Shown here piece by piece: positions 7,786 to 16,564 of a stretch of DNA of 64,000 nt. Within the stretch, counting starts at the first letter, position 1. Every line of letters begins with the position of its first letter. The DNA comes from Desulfomonile tiedjei DSM 6799 (GTDB taxonomy: Bacteria; Desulfobacterota; Desulfomonilia; Desulfomonilales; Desulfomonilaceae): assembly GCF_000266945.1 (NCBI RefSeq), contig NC_018025.1, forward strand, positions 4,840,001 to 4,904,000, in the 5' to 3' direction. Under the pieces are notes generated by a model. The model ran no database searches, had not been told where the DNA came from, and saw nothing but the letters and a program-made list of their open reading frames with translations. The position numbers and the translations under genes are program-made.

Positions 7786-8646
7786 TTGAAGGCCAATAAG
7801 AAAATAGTTGTCTTCACAGATCTGGATTCCACGCTTCTGGACACGAATACCTATTCGTGGGCTGCGGCCCGAGCTGCACTCGATGCGCTTAAGCGAGCGC
7901 ACGGTCATCTCGTGCCGGTTTCAAGCAAGACTCTGGTGGAAATGGAACCTTTGCATGAGGCATTAGGATTCACAGATCCGTATGTAGTTGAAAATGGCGG
8001 AGGAATCGTTGTGCCACCGGAAAGCCGTCTAAAGGAGACCATATCCTTCATTGCGGGAAGCGCAGGGTTGGTATCCGAACAGAGAGCTTCCGTATGGGCG
8101 CTCGGGAAATCGTATGAAGAAGTGGTTGCGGGTCTGCGCGAAATTTCCGAAGAGACTGGTGTTCGACTCCTGGGGTTTAGCTCCATGTCAGATGCGGACG
8201 TTACCTGTTTGACAGGACTTTCATTGAATGATGCCCGGAAAGCGCGAGCCAGGCAATTCAGTGAGCCTTTTCTCATTATTGAGGATGTTTTGCCGGAGGC
8301 GGAACCCATGGAAGCAGCCGCAGCGAAAAGAGGCCTCACGGTAGTGAAAGGAGGAAGATTCTGGCACCTCATGGGACACAATGGGAAAGGTGCAGCGGTT
8401 TCATCTCTTATTCGAGCGTACACGCAATTGTTCGGCCAAGTACTCACGATAGGACTCGGCGACAGCCCCAATGATCTTTCATTCTTGGAAATTGTGGATG
8501 TTCCCGTGCTTTTGGGGATGAACAGACGCCTGTTCAGGCATTCGGAATCGTCCGGGAAGCTTCGAAACTACCCGCGGACCGGACCCGAAGCGTGGAATCA
8601 GGCGGTACTTGAAATTCTATCTGAGGAACAGGAGGAGCTTCAATGA
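7786..8646 (+). CDS. Glucosyl/mannosyl-3-phosphoglycerate phosphatase (HAD family)
   Basis: 286 residues of the HAD-IIB type that dephosphorylates mannosyl- or glucosyl-3-phosphoglycerate to give the compatible solute. HAD motif I is FTDLDSTLLD (nucleophile Asp about residue 11) and motif IV is GLGDSPNDLSFLE near residue 225. The phrase VVENGGGI is typical of this subfamily. The start is a TTG, preceded by a purine-rich AGTAGAGAAG. It overlaps the next gene, gpgS, by ATGA, so the two are translationally coupled. The gpgS partner favours the glucosyl substrate, but these phosphatases accept both. Confidence 0.85.
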   Translation: MKANKKIVVFTDLDSTLLDTNTYSWAAARAALDALKRAHGHLVPVSSKTLVEMEPLHEALGFTDPYVVENGGGIVVPPESRLKETISFIAGSAGLVSEQRASVWALGKSYEEVVAGLREISEETGVRLLGFSSMSDADVTCLTGLSLNDARKARARQFSEPFLIIEDVLPEAEPMEAAAAKRGLTVVKGGRFWHLMGHNGKGAAVSSLIRAYTQLFGQVLTIGLGDSPNDLSFLEIVDVPVLLGMNRRLFRHSESSGKLRNYPRTGPEAWNQAVLEILSEEQEELQ

Positions 8647-9947
8647 GTGATTTTCTACAAAGAGGACCGATCAGCACTCTCCATCTTCTGGGGGACACGA
8701 ATATTTATACTCTGGAACGAGAAATTGAAGAAGCGGCCGAGACGCGGCCGATAGCGCTCGTACTTCCCTGCCTGATTTCCGAAATGGACGGTTCCGCTCT
8801 GAAAGTGATCATGAGTGCTCTGGAAAGAGTGAATTATCTTCGAGAAATAATCATTACCCTCGGACCGGCAGACAAGGACGACTTTGCAAGGGCATGCGAC
8901 TATTTCTTGCCGCTGCATAAAAAAGGGCGAAGGGTAAGGCTCATCTGGAATGACGGAGAACGGGTAACCTCGTTATATCAAGAAATCGAAAAGACCGGAC
9001 TTTCACCCGGGCCGCACGGTAAAGGACGCAGTGCCTGGATGGCTTACGGATACATCCTCGCGGAAGGAGAGGCCTACATCATCGCTCTCCACGATTGCGA
9101 CATTCTTTCGTACACCAGCGATCTTCTGGCGAGGCTCGTCTACCCCACGGTAATGCCTGAATTCGATTATGAATTCTGCAAAGGATATTACAGCCGAGTG
9201 ACAGACCGCCTGCACGGGCGAGTGACGCGCTTGTTGTTCACCCCGCTTATCCATGCCTTGAGACGAATTCTCGGACCGCTTCCTTTGCTCCATTATTTCG
9301 CTTCTTTCAGGTATCCGTTGGCTGGAGAGTTCTCCATGGTTTCAGACTTGGCACGCATAAACCGTATACCCGCGGATTGGGGACTCGAGGTGGGCGTGCT
9401 GGCAGAGATCTATCGTAACTGCTCTCTGAACAGAATTTGCCAGGTTGAGCTATGCCAAAACTACGATCACAAACACCAGGATCTCTCTGCTGAAGATCCG
9501 TCGAGAGGTCTCCACAAAATGGCGGTGGACGTGTGCAGCACGGTATTCCGTGTGCTGTGCTCCAGTGGAGTCGTACTGAGCAGCGGCTTTTTCGATACGC
9601 TCCGGGCAACGTTCCTCAAAGAGGCACAAGACCTTATGGTCATGTACAACGGAGACGCCAGAATTAACGGTTTGAAGTACGACCGACATGCCGAAGCGGT
9701 TGCCTTTGAAACCTTTGCCGACGCAATTCGTAGAGCTGGAGACGTTATTCGGACGGATCCATTAGGCATACCTTTGATTCCTAACTGGAACCGTGTGTTT
9801 TCGGCCATTCCCGGATTCGAGGAACGATTGGTTGAAGCTATAGATTGTGACAATCGAGAATTCGCAAATATCGCGAAATTTCCCGGAGGAGAGGACAGAA
9901 GTGAAGTTCAGCAGTGCTTTGAGACCGTATGTGATCAAACGGGTTGA
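8643..9947 (+). CDS. gpgS: Glucosyl-3-phosphoglycerate synthase (GT81-type)
   Basis: 434 residues. GpgS transfers glucose from an NDP-glucose to 3-phosphoglycerate, the first step of glucosylglycerate synthesis. The GT-A fold is seen with an NTP-binding start (IALVLPCLISEM, about residue 36), GKGRSAWMAYGYILA, the metal-binding DxD as HDCDIL (about residue 150), and the GEFSMVSDLA segment. The ribosome site AGGAGGAG sits just before the ATG. It overlaps the phosphatase upstream and the second glycosyltransferase downstream (47 nt), making a three-gene operon. Glucosylglycerate accumulates under salt stress or nitrogen limitation in other bacteria. Confidence 0.85.
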   Translation: MSDFLQRGPISTLHLLGDTNIYTLEREIEEAAETRPIALVLPCLISEMDGSALKVIMSALERVNYLREIIITLGPADKDDFARACDYFLPLHKKGRRVRLIWNDGERVTSLYQEIEKTGLSPGPHGKGRSAWMAYGYILAEGEAYIIALHDCDILSYTSDLLARLVYPTVMPEFDYEFCKGYYSRVTDRLHGRVTRLLFTPLIHALRRILGPLPLLHYFASFRYPLAGEFSMVSDLARINRIPADWGLEVGVLAEIYRNCSLNRICQVELCQNYDHKHQDLSAEDPSRGLHKMAVDVCSTVFRVLCSSGVVLSSGFFDTLRATFLKEAQDLMVMYNGDARINGLKYDRHAEAVAFETFADAIRRAGDVIRTDPLGIPLIPNWNRVFSAIPGFEERLVEAIDCDNREFANIAKFPGGEDRSEVQQCFETVCDQTG

Positions 9948-11178
9948 GGAGTTGGAAAGGGCGGATCTGGTTGTAGGAATTCCCTGCTTCAACAATGAAA
10001 AGACTATAGCTCACGTCGTTCAAATGGTGAGCCACGGCCTGAAGGAATACTATCCGCAACTCCGGGCCGTGATCATCATATCCGACGGTGGTTCTACGGA
10101 CGACACGAGAGATGTTGCAAAAGAGTTTCAGTTAAAGCCGTGGCAAGAGAAGATCGTCGGTATCTACAGAGGTATTCCGGGAAAGGGAACGGCGCTTCGC
10201 ATGGTGCTGCAATCTGCTCACATGTTGAATGCACGTGCATGCATGGTGGTGGATGCAGATCTTCGGAGTATTTCCAACAGATGGATTCAAGCGCTTCTGG
10301 ACCCGGTCCTTTCGCATGACTTCGATTTTGTGGCGCCCATTTACACTCGTTACAAGTACGACGGAACCATAACCAACAATATCGTTTACAACCTCTGTCA
10401 GGCGGTATTCGGCAAAAAGATCAGACAGCCTATAGGCGGCGATTTCGCGTTTAGCAACAGGCTGGTTCAATTCTATGTGCAGCAGGACGTGTGGGAAACG
10501 GATGTCGCACGTTTCGGCATCGATATTTGGCTTACCATCCAGGCCATCATGTATGAATTTCGGATTTGCCAGTCTCACCTGGGGCGAAAAATACATGACG
10601 CAAAGGATCCTTCCGAACATCTCGGCCCCATGTTCCGACAAGTTGTCTCGACACTTTTTGCTCTCATGGAGCAGACAGAAAGAAGCTGGCACAACAAAAC
10701 CGGAGCGGAACAGATTCCCGTATTCGGTGAAATGAGCACAGACGAGCCTGACCCTATTCCGGTCAATCTGGCGAAACTCGTGCACTCGTTCAAGATGGGA
10801 TTAGACCATTTCGGAAGTCTGTGGGAACAGATTTTTTGTGAAGACTGTTTTGCTGCAATCAAGACAGCAGCCAGAATGGACGTTTCGAAGTTTCGGCTTC
10901 CACAAGATACCTGGGTGCGGGTGCTCTACGAGCTTGCAGGAACGTATCACAATTGGCCGAGTAACCGCAGGAGGCTCATAGATTTGATGACTCCTCTGTA
11001 CTACGGTCGTGTCGCGTCTTTTGTGAATGAAACGAAAGACATGACCTCTTTGGAAGCCGAACGTCTCGTGGAAGAGCAGGCAGCCTTTTTTGTGGATGCA
11101 AAGGATTACCTCATCCAGGCCTGGGACAATCCTCGTACCTGCAGCAGGGATTTTCTCGCTGAAGCGGAAGAATTGTAA
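9901..11178 (+). CDS. Second GT-A glycosyltransferase of the glycosylglycerate operon
   Basis: 425 residues from a GTG at 9901, chosen because GGAGGAGAGG (9886-9895) lies immediately before it; an in-frame ATG at 9847 lacks such a site. GT2-like features are LVVGIPCFNNEKTI, VIIISDGGSTDDT, PGKGTALRMVL and the metal-binding DAD in MVVDADLRS. The C-terminal half is helical. The fold and context resemble glucosylglycerate synthase or mannosylglucosyl-phosphoglycerate synthase. It may add a second sugar or act directly on glycerate. The substrate is an inference from the operon only. Confidence 0.72.
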   Translation: MKFSSALRPYVIKRVEELERADLVVGIPCFNNEKTIAHVVQMVSHGLKEYYPQLRAVIIISDGGSTDDTRDVAKEFQLKPWQEKIVGIYRGIPGKGTALRMVLQSAHMLNARACMVVDADLRSISNRWIQALLDPVLSHDFDFVAPIYTRYKYDGTITNNIVYNLCQAVFGKKIRQPIGGDFAFSNRLVQFYVQQDVWETDVARFGIDIWLTIQAIMYEFRICQSHLGRKIHDAKDPSEHLGPMFRQVVSTLFALMEQTERSWHNKTGAEQIPVFGEMSTDEPDPIPVNLAKLVHSFKMGLDHFGSLWEQIFCEDCFAAIKTAARMDVSKFRLPQDTWVRVLYELAGTYHNWPSNRRRLIDLMTPLYYGRVASFVNETKDMTSLEAERLVEEQAAFFVDAKDYLIQAWDNPRTCSRDFLAEAEEL

Positions 11179-11688
11179 TACCGATATGCTTTCAAAGCAG
11201 TAACACCGGGGACCAAAAGGATTATGCCTTTAGCTCAGTTCCTAATGAAAGCACAGGCTCTATTAACTGACATACTGGTCTTGACATTGCGGCACAGCCG
11301 TGTAGGGGCAGGTCTCGTGAGACTGTCTCAAAAGTCGAAATTTATCCCAGATCGTGGCACGAAGTTCTGGTCGTCCTGCTGGGCTGATTGTAGGGGCGGG
11401 CCTCGTGTCCGCCCAAATAGGGGTAGGCACTAGGCCTACCCCTACGAAGATGGCGAATCGTGGCACGATTTGTTGTGCATTCGAGAATTTTGAGACAGTC
11501 TCCACGGGATGCCCCTACCCAAAGGTTCCCGGACTCTAGGTACATCGCGAGCAAAACAATGACAGTTGCGGATCTCATTTCCGGATGATTGATTCATTCG
11601 ATGTTCGTTCAGGTGCACGCATAGTCTCATCGGGGAGCTGCTTATTGCGCTCCCTTTTATAGTGGAATGGATTAAGAGGTGATAAAAA
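11179..11688. repeat. Intergenic repeat stretch with a 184-bp MITE in a hairpin loop
   Basis: A MITE spans 11319-11502, with terminal repeats GAGACTGTCTCAAAA and TTTTGAGACAGTCTC that match the ends of the IS1182 element at 32516-34196. It sits inside a palindrome whose arms are GTAGGGGCAGGTCTCGT (left) and ACGGGATGCCCCTAC (right), the same hairpin type as the uninterrupted GTAGGCATGCG..GGGATGCCTCTAC near 23889. Two smaller hairpins lie within the MITE. 11181-11200 carries a single end of the MITE family found at 17590. No gene is supported here; the next start is at 11689. Confidence 0.75.
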
Positions 11689-13422
11689 ATGAACATTGCC
11701 GGATTGCTCATCGGCGTGATTCTCTCTGTGGTATTCGTTTTTTCCGGTACGGCTTCGGCTAGCGGATCGCCTTCGAACAATGCGATTCTCGTTATTCAAG
11801 GCCAGGTTCTGGATTCTGCGGGCAATCCCGTCAGCGATGCCCATGTTCAGCCATTCCGGGACGGACATCCGGTCAAATTTGAAGGAGACGGATCCGGTCA
11901 CAAGAAAGTCTTCACCGGAAGAAACGGACTCTTCATGCTGGAGATCCCCTCGTCTGCGGAAGCGCTGAAAGAGGCCAAATGGACAGCAAAAGTCACCTGT
12001 CCGAGTTTTCGACCATCCCAAATCATACCTTTGAATCTTCACGAACAGGATATCGAAAACGGCGCTCAACGTTTTCTAGGTTCGTTCACGGTAACGCTCC
12101 AACGTTATCAGGGAGCAGCATTCTGGATCGCGCTGGTGGTATTCACGCTCGTGTACGTACTGATTGCGTTTGAAGTGATGCATCGCACGCTGGCGGCCTT
12201 CCTGGGTGCGACCCTCATCCTGTTGATCACCCATACTCTGGGAACGTTCGACGATGCGTACAAGATTCTGACGTACGAGCAGGCATTGCTAAAGATCGAC
12301 TGGAACGTGGTCTTTCTCTTAATGGGCATGATGATCATAGTCGGAGTCTTGAAGATTTCCGGAGTCTTTCAGTGGCTTGCCTATAAGTCTTTTCAGTTGG
12401 CAGGGGGACGCATTTACCTTCTGTCCGCGATCCTCTGCGTCGTCACGGCTATTGCCAGCGCTTTCCTGGATAATGTGACAACCATGTTGCTGCTTACGCC
12501 TGTGACACTCGAAATAGCGCTGGTCTTGAAGGTGTCGCCTTTTGTCTTCCTCATGCCGGAGATCGTTGCCTCCAATTTCGGAGGAACAGCCACACTCATC
12601 GGCGATCCTCCCAACATCATGGTGGGATCGTACGCAGGACTCACTTTCAACGATTTTGTCGTAAATCTTACCCCAGTCGTGATAGTGATTATGGTCCTGC
12701 AGATCCTCTACAATAAATTCCTGTATGGAAAGGAATACTCTCGGGCCAGGGTAGAAGATGTGCCGAATATGATGGCTTTCCTCAAAGAGAAATATCCCAT
12801 TACGGATAGTCGGGTTTTGGTCGTGGGAGGCACGGTGCTCGCTGGTGTTGTGCTCTTGTTCATCCTGCACGGATTTTTCCATATGGAAGTCAGTGTTGCA
12901 GCGCTGTTCGGTGCAGCTCTAATAGTCCTGCTCAATAAAGCGGATGTCATAGAAGTACTGGAAAAAGAAATTGAATGGCCTTCGCTGGTCTTTTTCATCA
13001 TGTTGTTCATTGTGGTCGGCGGGGCAGAGCAAACCGGAATTTTGCAGGCCGTTGCGGACTGGATCTTGAATGTTTCCCAGGGAAATCTCGTGATAGCTAT
13101 ATTGATTATCCTTTGGGTTGCGGGAATCGCATCCGCGATTGTGGATAATATTCCTTTTACTGCAACGATGCTTCCCATAGCAGCGTTTCTGACCAAGACC
13201 ATCCCCGGCGCGGAAAGTGGGGTTTTGTGGTGGGCGTTGGCTCTCGGTGCGTGTTTTGGAGGCAACGGGACCATCATCGGGGCATCAGCGAACGTGGTTA
13301 CAACGGGAATCGCAGAAAGAGCGGGGCACAAAATCAGTTTCTACGATTATTTCAAGCAGGCAGGGCCTATTACGATTGTCAGTCTGATTCTGTCTTCGGC
13401 GTACCTGCTTCTTTTTTACTAA
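11689..13422 (+). CDS. ArsB/NhaD-type ion permease with secreted carboxypeptidase-regulatory-like domain
   Basis: 577 residues. Residues 1-26 form a signal peptide. Residues about 30-140 look like a CarboxypepD_reg beta-sandwich (ILVIQGQVLDSAGNPVSDA, VFTGRNGLFMLEIP). The rest is an 11-12 segment membrane domain of the ion transporter superfamily that includes ArsB, NhaD and CitM. Key stretches are DNVTTMLLLTPVTLEIA, GGTATLIGDPPNIMVGS and GNGTIIGASANVV, the paired re-entrant substrate motifs. The family moves sodium, arsenite or organic anions; which one is not evident. Ribosome site AGAGGTGA precedes the ATG. The extracytoplasmic domain on a permease is unusual. It is single in its transcription unit. 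Confidence 0.85.
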   Translation: MNIAGLLIGVILSVVFVFSGTASASGSPSNNAILVIQGQVLDSAGNPVSDAHVQPFRDGHPVKFEGDGSGHKKVFTGRNGLFMLEIPSSAEALKEAKWTAKVTCPSFRPSQIIPLNLHEQDIENGAQRFLGSFTVTLQRYQGAAFWIALVVFTLVYVLIAFEVMHRTLAAFLGATLILLITHTLGTFDDAYKILTYEQALLKIDWNVVFLLMGMMIIVGVLKISGVFQWLAYKSFQLAGGRIYLLSAILCVVTAIASAFLDNVTTMLLLTPVTLEIALVLKVSPFVFLMPEIVASNFGGTATLIGDPPNIMVGSYAGLTFNDFVVNLTPVVIVIMVLQILYNKFLYGKEYSRARVEDVPNMMAFLKEKYPITDSRVLVVGGTVLAGVVLLFILHGFFHMEVSVAALFGAALIVLLNKADVIEVLEKEIEWPSLVFFIMLFIVVGGAEQTGILQAVADWILNVSQGNLVIAILIILWVAGIASAIVDNIPFTATMLPIAAFLTKTIPGAESGVLWWALALGACFGGNGTIIGASANVVTTGIAERAGHKISFYDYFKQAGPITIVSLILSSAYLLLFY

Positions 13423-13529
13423 CGCCCGATGATTTGTTTCAGGCCATCTCACACCGATTCGCTTTTCATAATCCGGGAGGCTGGAGGTATCCTTCACTAT
13501 CTTACGTGCATATAACGAATGTCAAATTT

Positions 13530-13670
13530 TTCGTCCGATTGCGAAAAGCGCTTCTCGAAAATCGGTGGGTGCCGTGCCTCCGTGCCGGCACATTTTTCAT
13601 AACGAATCAACCAGTTCGGCCCGGCAGAGACGCCGGGCCCTACCGTTCCTTCTAAAGGGTAGGGTGTTCA
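13530..13670. repeat. MITE family A copy
   Basis: Contains CCGATTGCGAAAAGCGCTTC, GTGCCGGCACAT and CCCGGCAGAGACGCCGGG, like the copies at 23690 and 41654. No coding potential seen. Confidence 0.75.
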
Positions 13671-13737
13671 AAACGTCGACAATTATGTCAACTGTTATAG
13701 CTGCGAAAAGGTGCCAGTTTATCCGGCAATTCTTCGT

Positions 13738-13775
13738 ACACAAGAAGAGCCCCTGAACAGGGGCTCTTCTTGTGT
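13738..13775 (-). terminator. Strong hairpin terminator
   Basis: A perfect 17-bp stem (13738-13754 with 13759-13775) and a GAAC loop, 16 bases past the stop of the Spy-like gene on the minus strand. The distal arm is T-rich on that strand. Confidence 0.7.
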
Positions 13776-13790
13776 CGGGATGCTATATGT

Positions 13791-14288
13791 TTACAGCGTG
13801 GAGGAAAAGCCCGGACCTCCGCAGCCGCGACCGGGGCCACCACCGCAACCGGCTCCGAATCCGCATGCACCTGCTCCTCGTCCGAACCCCATGCCCATGC
13901 CGACAGGTCCGAGTTTCTGTCTCTGTTCAGGGGTGAGGAGAGCTCTGAATTTGGTGCCCATAGCCCTGCGCTCGTCTCTCGCCTGATCCTGGAGCGCCCA
14001 GATCTCCTGTCGCTTCTTTTCGATTGCTGCCTCGTCGGCTTTATCTTTGGAAGCAAGTTCCTGAAGTTCGATGCGTTTCTGCGCCATTTGCGACCGAACA
14101 GCTTCCTGTTTTTTCATGAACTCGGTACGCAATGCAGAAGCCTGCTGTTTTTGTTCGGGACTCAGTTCGTTCCACACGGCCGGTCCTCCACCGCCCGCAC
14201 AGCATGCTCCTCGCTGGGCATAAGCTGCCACGGATAGGGATAGTACGAACAAGGCGGCCAAAACGGCAATCGACATTCTACTTTTCAT
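13791..14288 (-). CDS. Spy/CpxP/zinc-resistance-like periplasmic protein
   Basis: 165 residues from the ATG at 14288, chosen because AAGGAG lies just upstream and a signal peptide starts right there (MKSRMSIAVLAALFVLSL). The mature part has the LTxxQ-type motifs of this family (LSPEQKQQ about residue 45 and LTPEQRQKLG about residue 122) with a helical, charged middle. Both ends are rich in Gly and Cys (RGACCAGGGG; C-terminal GFGAGCGGG and GRGCGG), which could bind metal. In the family such proteins are periplasmic chaperones or metal-stress proteins. It is a single gene ending in the terminator at 13738. Confidence 0.85.
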   Translation of the reverse strand: MKSRMSIAVLAALFVLSLSVAAYAQRGACCAGGGGPAVWNELSPEQKQQASALRTEFMKKQEAVRSQMAQKRIELQELASKDKADEAAIEKKRQEIWALQDQARDERRAMGTKFRALLTPEQRQKLGPVGMGMGFGRGAGACGFGAGCGGGPGRGCGGPGFSSTL

Positions 14289-14592
14289 CTGTCCATTCTC
14301 CTTAGAGGAATTCGTCTTTCTATGTGTCACTACCAGCCTGACAGAAGAATCCCGCGCAGCTACTCGAGAATTTTTCAATTATTTTGGATTTCCAATCGAG
14401 AAACCACTTGGAATCTTGCTGCCCTCAACGTTCGGAGAGAATCTATGACGGGTGACAGAGACTTCCATGCTTCTTCTGTATTGAGATAGCCGCAGCCAGC
14501 AGTTTTACTTTGCAGAATTATTGAGAAATGGTCTTCTCAGCATTTCAGCTCACGCTTCGGCGTCTCGGAATCTCAATTCCGCAAGATAAAAC

Positions 14593-14931
14593 TCAGTCAA
14601 CAATTTGTTCACCTTTATCGCGGAGCCACAGCTTGATGGCGGCATTGAGTATTCGATCGAGATCATTATACTTGACGGACCCTTCAAGCTCTTTGACTAG
14701 TTCATCGGGTACTTTAATATGTTGGAGCCACATGAGATAGTCAGGGGGAACTTCCGCCGGAAAGATAATGTGAACTCGTTGCTTATCAGTAGCCTCTTTT
14801 CGTTGGGCTGATGGCAGTTCCAGGAAATGGAGAATAGACGCCTGAATCGATTTGTCCCGGTCAGAAGGAAGCTTCGCCAGATAGTCTCCTCTTATCAAAG
14901 CAGAATATTTTCCTTTTTCAACACGAGTCAT
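14593..14931 (-). CDS. Hypothetical protein, 112 residues
   Basis: Soluble, mixed-charge protein with no signal peptide or membrane segment. I recognise no family. Composition and length would fit a small regulator or antitoxin, but nothing specific supports that. It is 18 bases downstream of another minus-strand unknown gene (14950), so they may be co-transcribed. The upstream ribosome site is weak (TAAGAATGAAAG). Confidence 0.55.
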   Translation of the reverse strand: MTRVEKGKYSALIRGDYLAKLPSDRDKSIQASILHFLELPSAQRKEATDKQRVHIIFPAEVPPDYLMWLQHIKVPDELVKELEGSVKYNDLDRILNAAIKLWLRDKGEQIVD

Positions 14932-14949
14932 CTTTCATTCTTACTTTCT

Positions 14950-15510
14950 TCAGTTTTGAATGTTTGCGCCTGGATCTGTCGAAAAGCTAGCTGCAGTATC
15001 TCGACTGCACCAGGAACTCGAAATCCCCCTTCTCACCCATTCATCCAGACAAATCTTCAAGATTTCACATTGAGTGATAATGAGATCGACTGATCCAAAA
15101 ATTTTGTTGGCTTCTGCGCTCTCGAGTTCGCCTTGCTCACAGCCGGAAACATCTGGTTGAACTAAATTCTCAAGATTTTCCAAGTCCTTCCTGAGCCGAT
15201 CCGCTAAGTCAGGATACACAAATACCAACTTCTCTCGAATCATCCTGCCTAGATTAGCAACCAACACATTGATTTTGCTAGCTTTTGACAAAACATCCTG
15301 ATCAGTTATATCGATGCTTCTGACGCAATCAATGACGTCACCCAAGTTTGCTTTAGCACTGTCAATTACTCCGTTGTTGGCTTTATAATGTTCCAGCGCT
15401 GACCACGCGGGGACAATTATAATGGCATAAGTCAGATACGTACTGATGAGTACTACAAGCACCTGAAGAGCACTTTTAACTAATTCAAAGATTAAGAGCT
15501 CACAGCTCAT
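14950..15510 (-). CDS. Hypothetical membrane-anchored protein
   Basis: About 186 residues from an ATG at 15510; an upstream in-frame ATG at 15537 is possible. One hydrophobic segment (about residues 10-35, VLVVLISTYLTYAIIIV) is followed by a helical soluble part with a DVIDCVRSIDITDQ region. No family recognised. It lies between two other small minus-strand genes and may form an operon with 14593. Confidence 0.5.
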   Translation of the reverse strand: MSCELLIFELVKSALQVLVVLISTYLTYAIIIVPAWSALEHYKANNGVIDSAKANLGDVIDCVRSIDITDQDVLSKASKINVLVANLGRMIREKLVFVYPDLADRLRKDLENLENLVQPDVSGCEQGELESAEANKIFGSVDLIITQCEILKICLDEWVRRGISSSWCSRDTAASFSTDPGANIQN

Positions 15511-15562
15511 TATAATACCCCGCACCCGAAAAATCATGCACTGCTAGAGCGTTCTGGTATCT

Positions 15563-15790
15563 CTATCTTCTCCTCTGCGAACCTGGGCCCATTAACTCAC
15601 TACTCCGAAGAGAAACAGCAATGCATGCAATTGTCAAGAAAATGCAGCCCCATGCTCTCAGGAGAACGTACCATCCGGAATTATTCCCAGTGTCAGTTGA
15701 ACCAATTGTACCGTACGCGTTCAAGTGATCGTTGGCTCTCTGAACCAAAAAGATTGCTTTCTGGCATTTTTTATACGAAGATGCTGCCAC
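15563..15790 (-). CDS. Small hypothetical membrane protein
   Basis: 75 residues from a GTG at 15790, with a single transmembrane segment (WYVLLRAWGCIFLTIACIAV) and a basic C-terminus. It precedes 14950 on the same strand. No family recognised; the coding call rests mainly on the membrane segment and gene spacing. Confidence 0.38.
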   Translation of the reverse strand: MAASSYKKCQKAIFLVQRANDHLNAYGTIGSTDTGNNSGWYVLLRAWGCIFLTIACIAVSLRSSELMGPGSQRRR

Positions 15791-15856
15791 CGCTTACCTG
15801 ACGCGTTTTCAGGCGTATCGATTCTTTGAGAATGGTTTGCAGAGGTCTGGAAGTTC

Positions 15857-16564
15857 ATGCGTGCAGTAATATTGGCAGGCGGCCAGGGCACTCGCCTAAA
15901 GCCTTATACCGCCGTTTTACCAAAACCGCTTATGCCGGTCGGAGACATGCCCATCGTGGAAATCCTGATCCGGCAACTGCAGTCTAATGGAGTAGATCGG
16001 ATCACCTTTGCCCTGGGACATCTTGCTCATCTCGTCCAGGCTGTGCTGGGGAATGGCAAGCGATACGGAGTGGAAATCGACTATTCCATCGAAGATAAGC
16101 GTCTCGGAACCAGCGGCCCCCTGTCGTTGATTCGCGATCTGAACGAGACGTTCCTCGTTCTGAACGGAGATGTGCTCACGGACCTGGATTTCCTCGACAT
16201 CACCCGTTTTCATGCAGACCAGAAATCCACAATAACCATTGCATGTCACAAGCGGTCAGTGAACATCGATTATGGAGTCATTCATCGAGATGGGTTCCGG
16301 GTCACGGAATACGAAGAAAAACCTGTTATCGAATTATATGTGAGTATGGGCGTCTACGTGTTCGAACCTGCCGTGCTATCCTATGTGGATCCGGAAACGT
16401 ACCTGGATTTTCCCGATCTGGTAAATCGGCTCATTCACAAGAACGAGCAGGTGAAGATTTACCCGTACGATGGCATATGGTTCGACCTCGGACGATTTGA
16501 GGACTTCAACAGGGTTCATGAAATCTGGGACGATTTGAAGCCGAAGATTCTGTCTCATGAGTAG
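15857..16564 (+). CDS. NDP-sugar nucleotidyltransferase
   Basis: 235 residues of the GT-A pyrophosphorylase fold. The signature AVILAGGQGTRLKPYT near residue 3 binds the NTP, LPKPLMPVGD follows, and LVLNGDVLTDLDF supplies the metal-binding Asp. Such enzymes join NTP and a sugar-1-phosphate to make an activated sugar; the sequence looks like the mannose-1-phosphate guanylyltransferase branch without its C-terminal domain. It overlaps the LegB-like gene by 8 bases, so it probably makes that enzyme's substrate. Confidence 0.87.
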   Translation: MRAVILAGGQGTRLKPYTAVLPKPLMPVGDMPIVEILIRQLQSNGVDRITFALGHLAHLVQAVLGNGKRYGVEIDYSIEDKRLGTSGPLSLIRDLNETFLVLNGDVLTDLDFLDITRFHADQKSTITIACHKRSVNIDYGVIHRDGFRVTEYEEKPVIELYVSMGVYVFEPAVLSYVDPETYLDFPDLVNRLIHKNEQVKIYPYDGIWFDLGRFEDFNRVHEIWDDLKPKILSHE

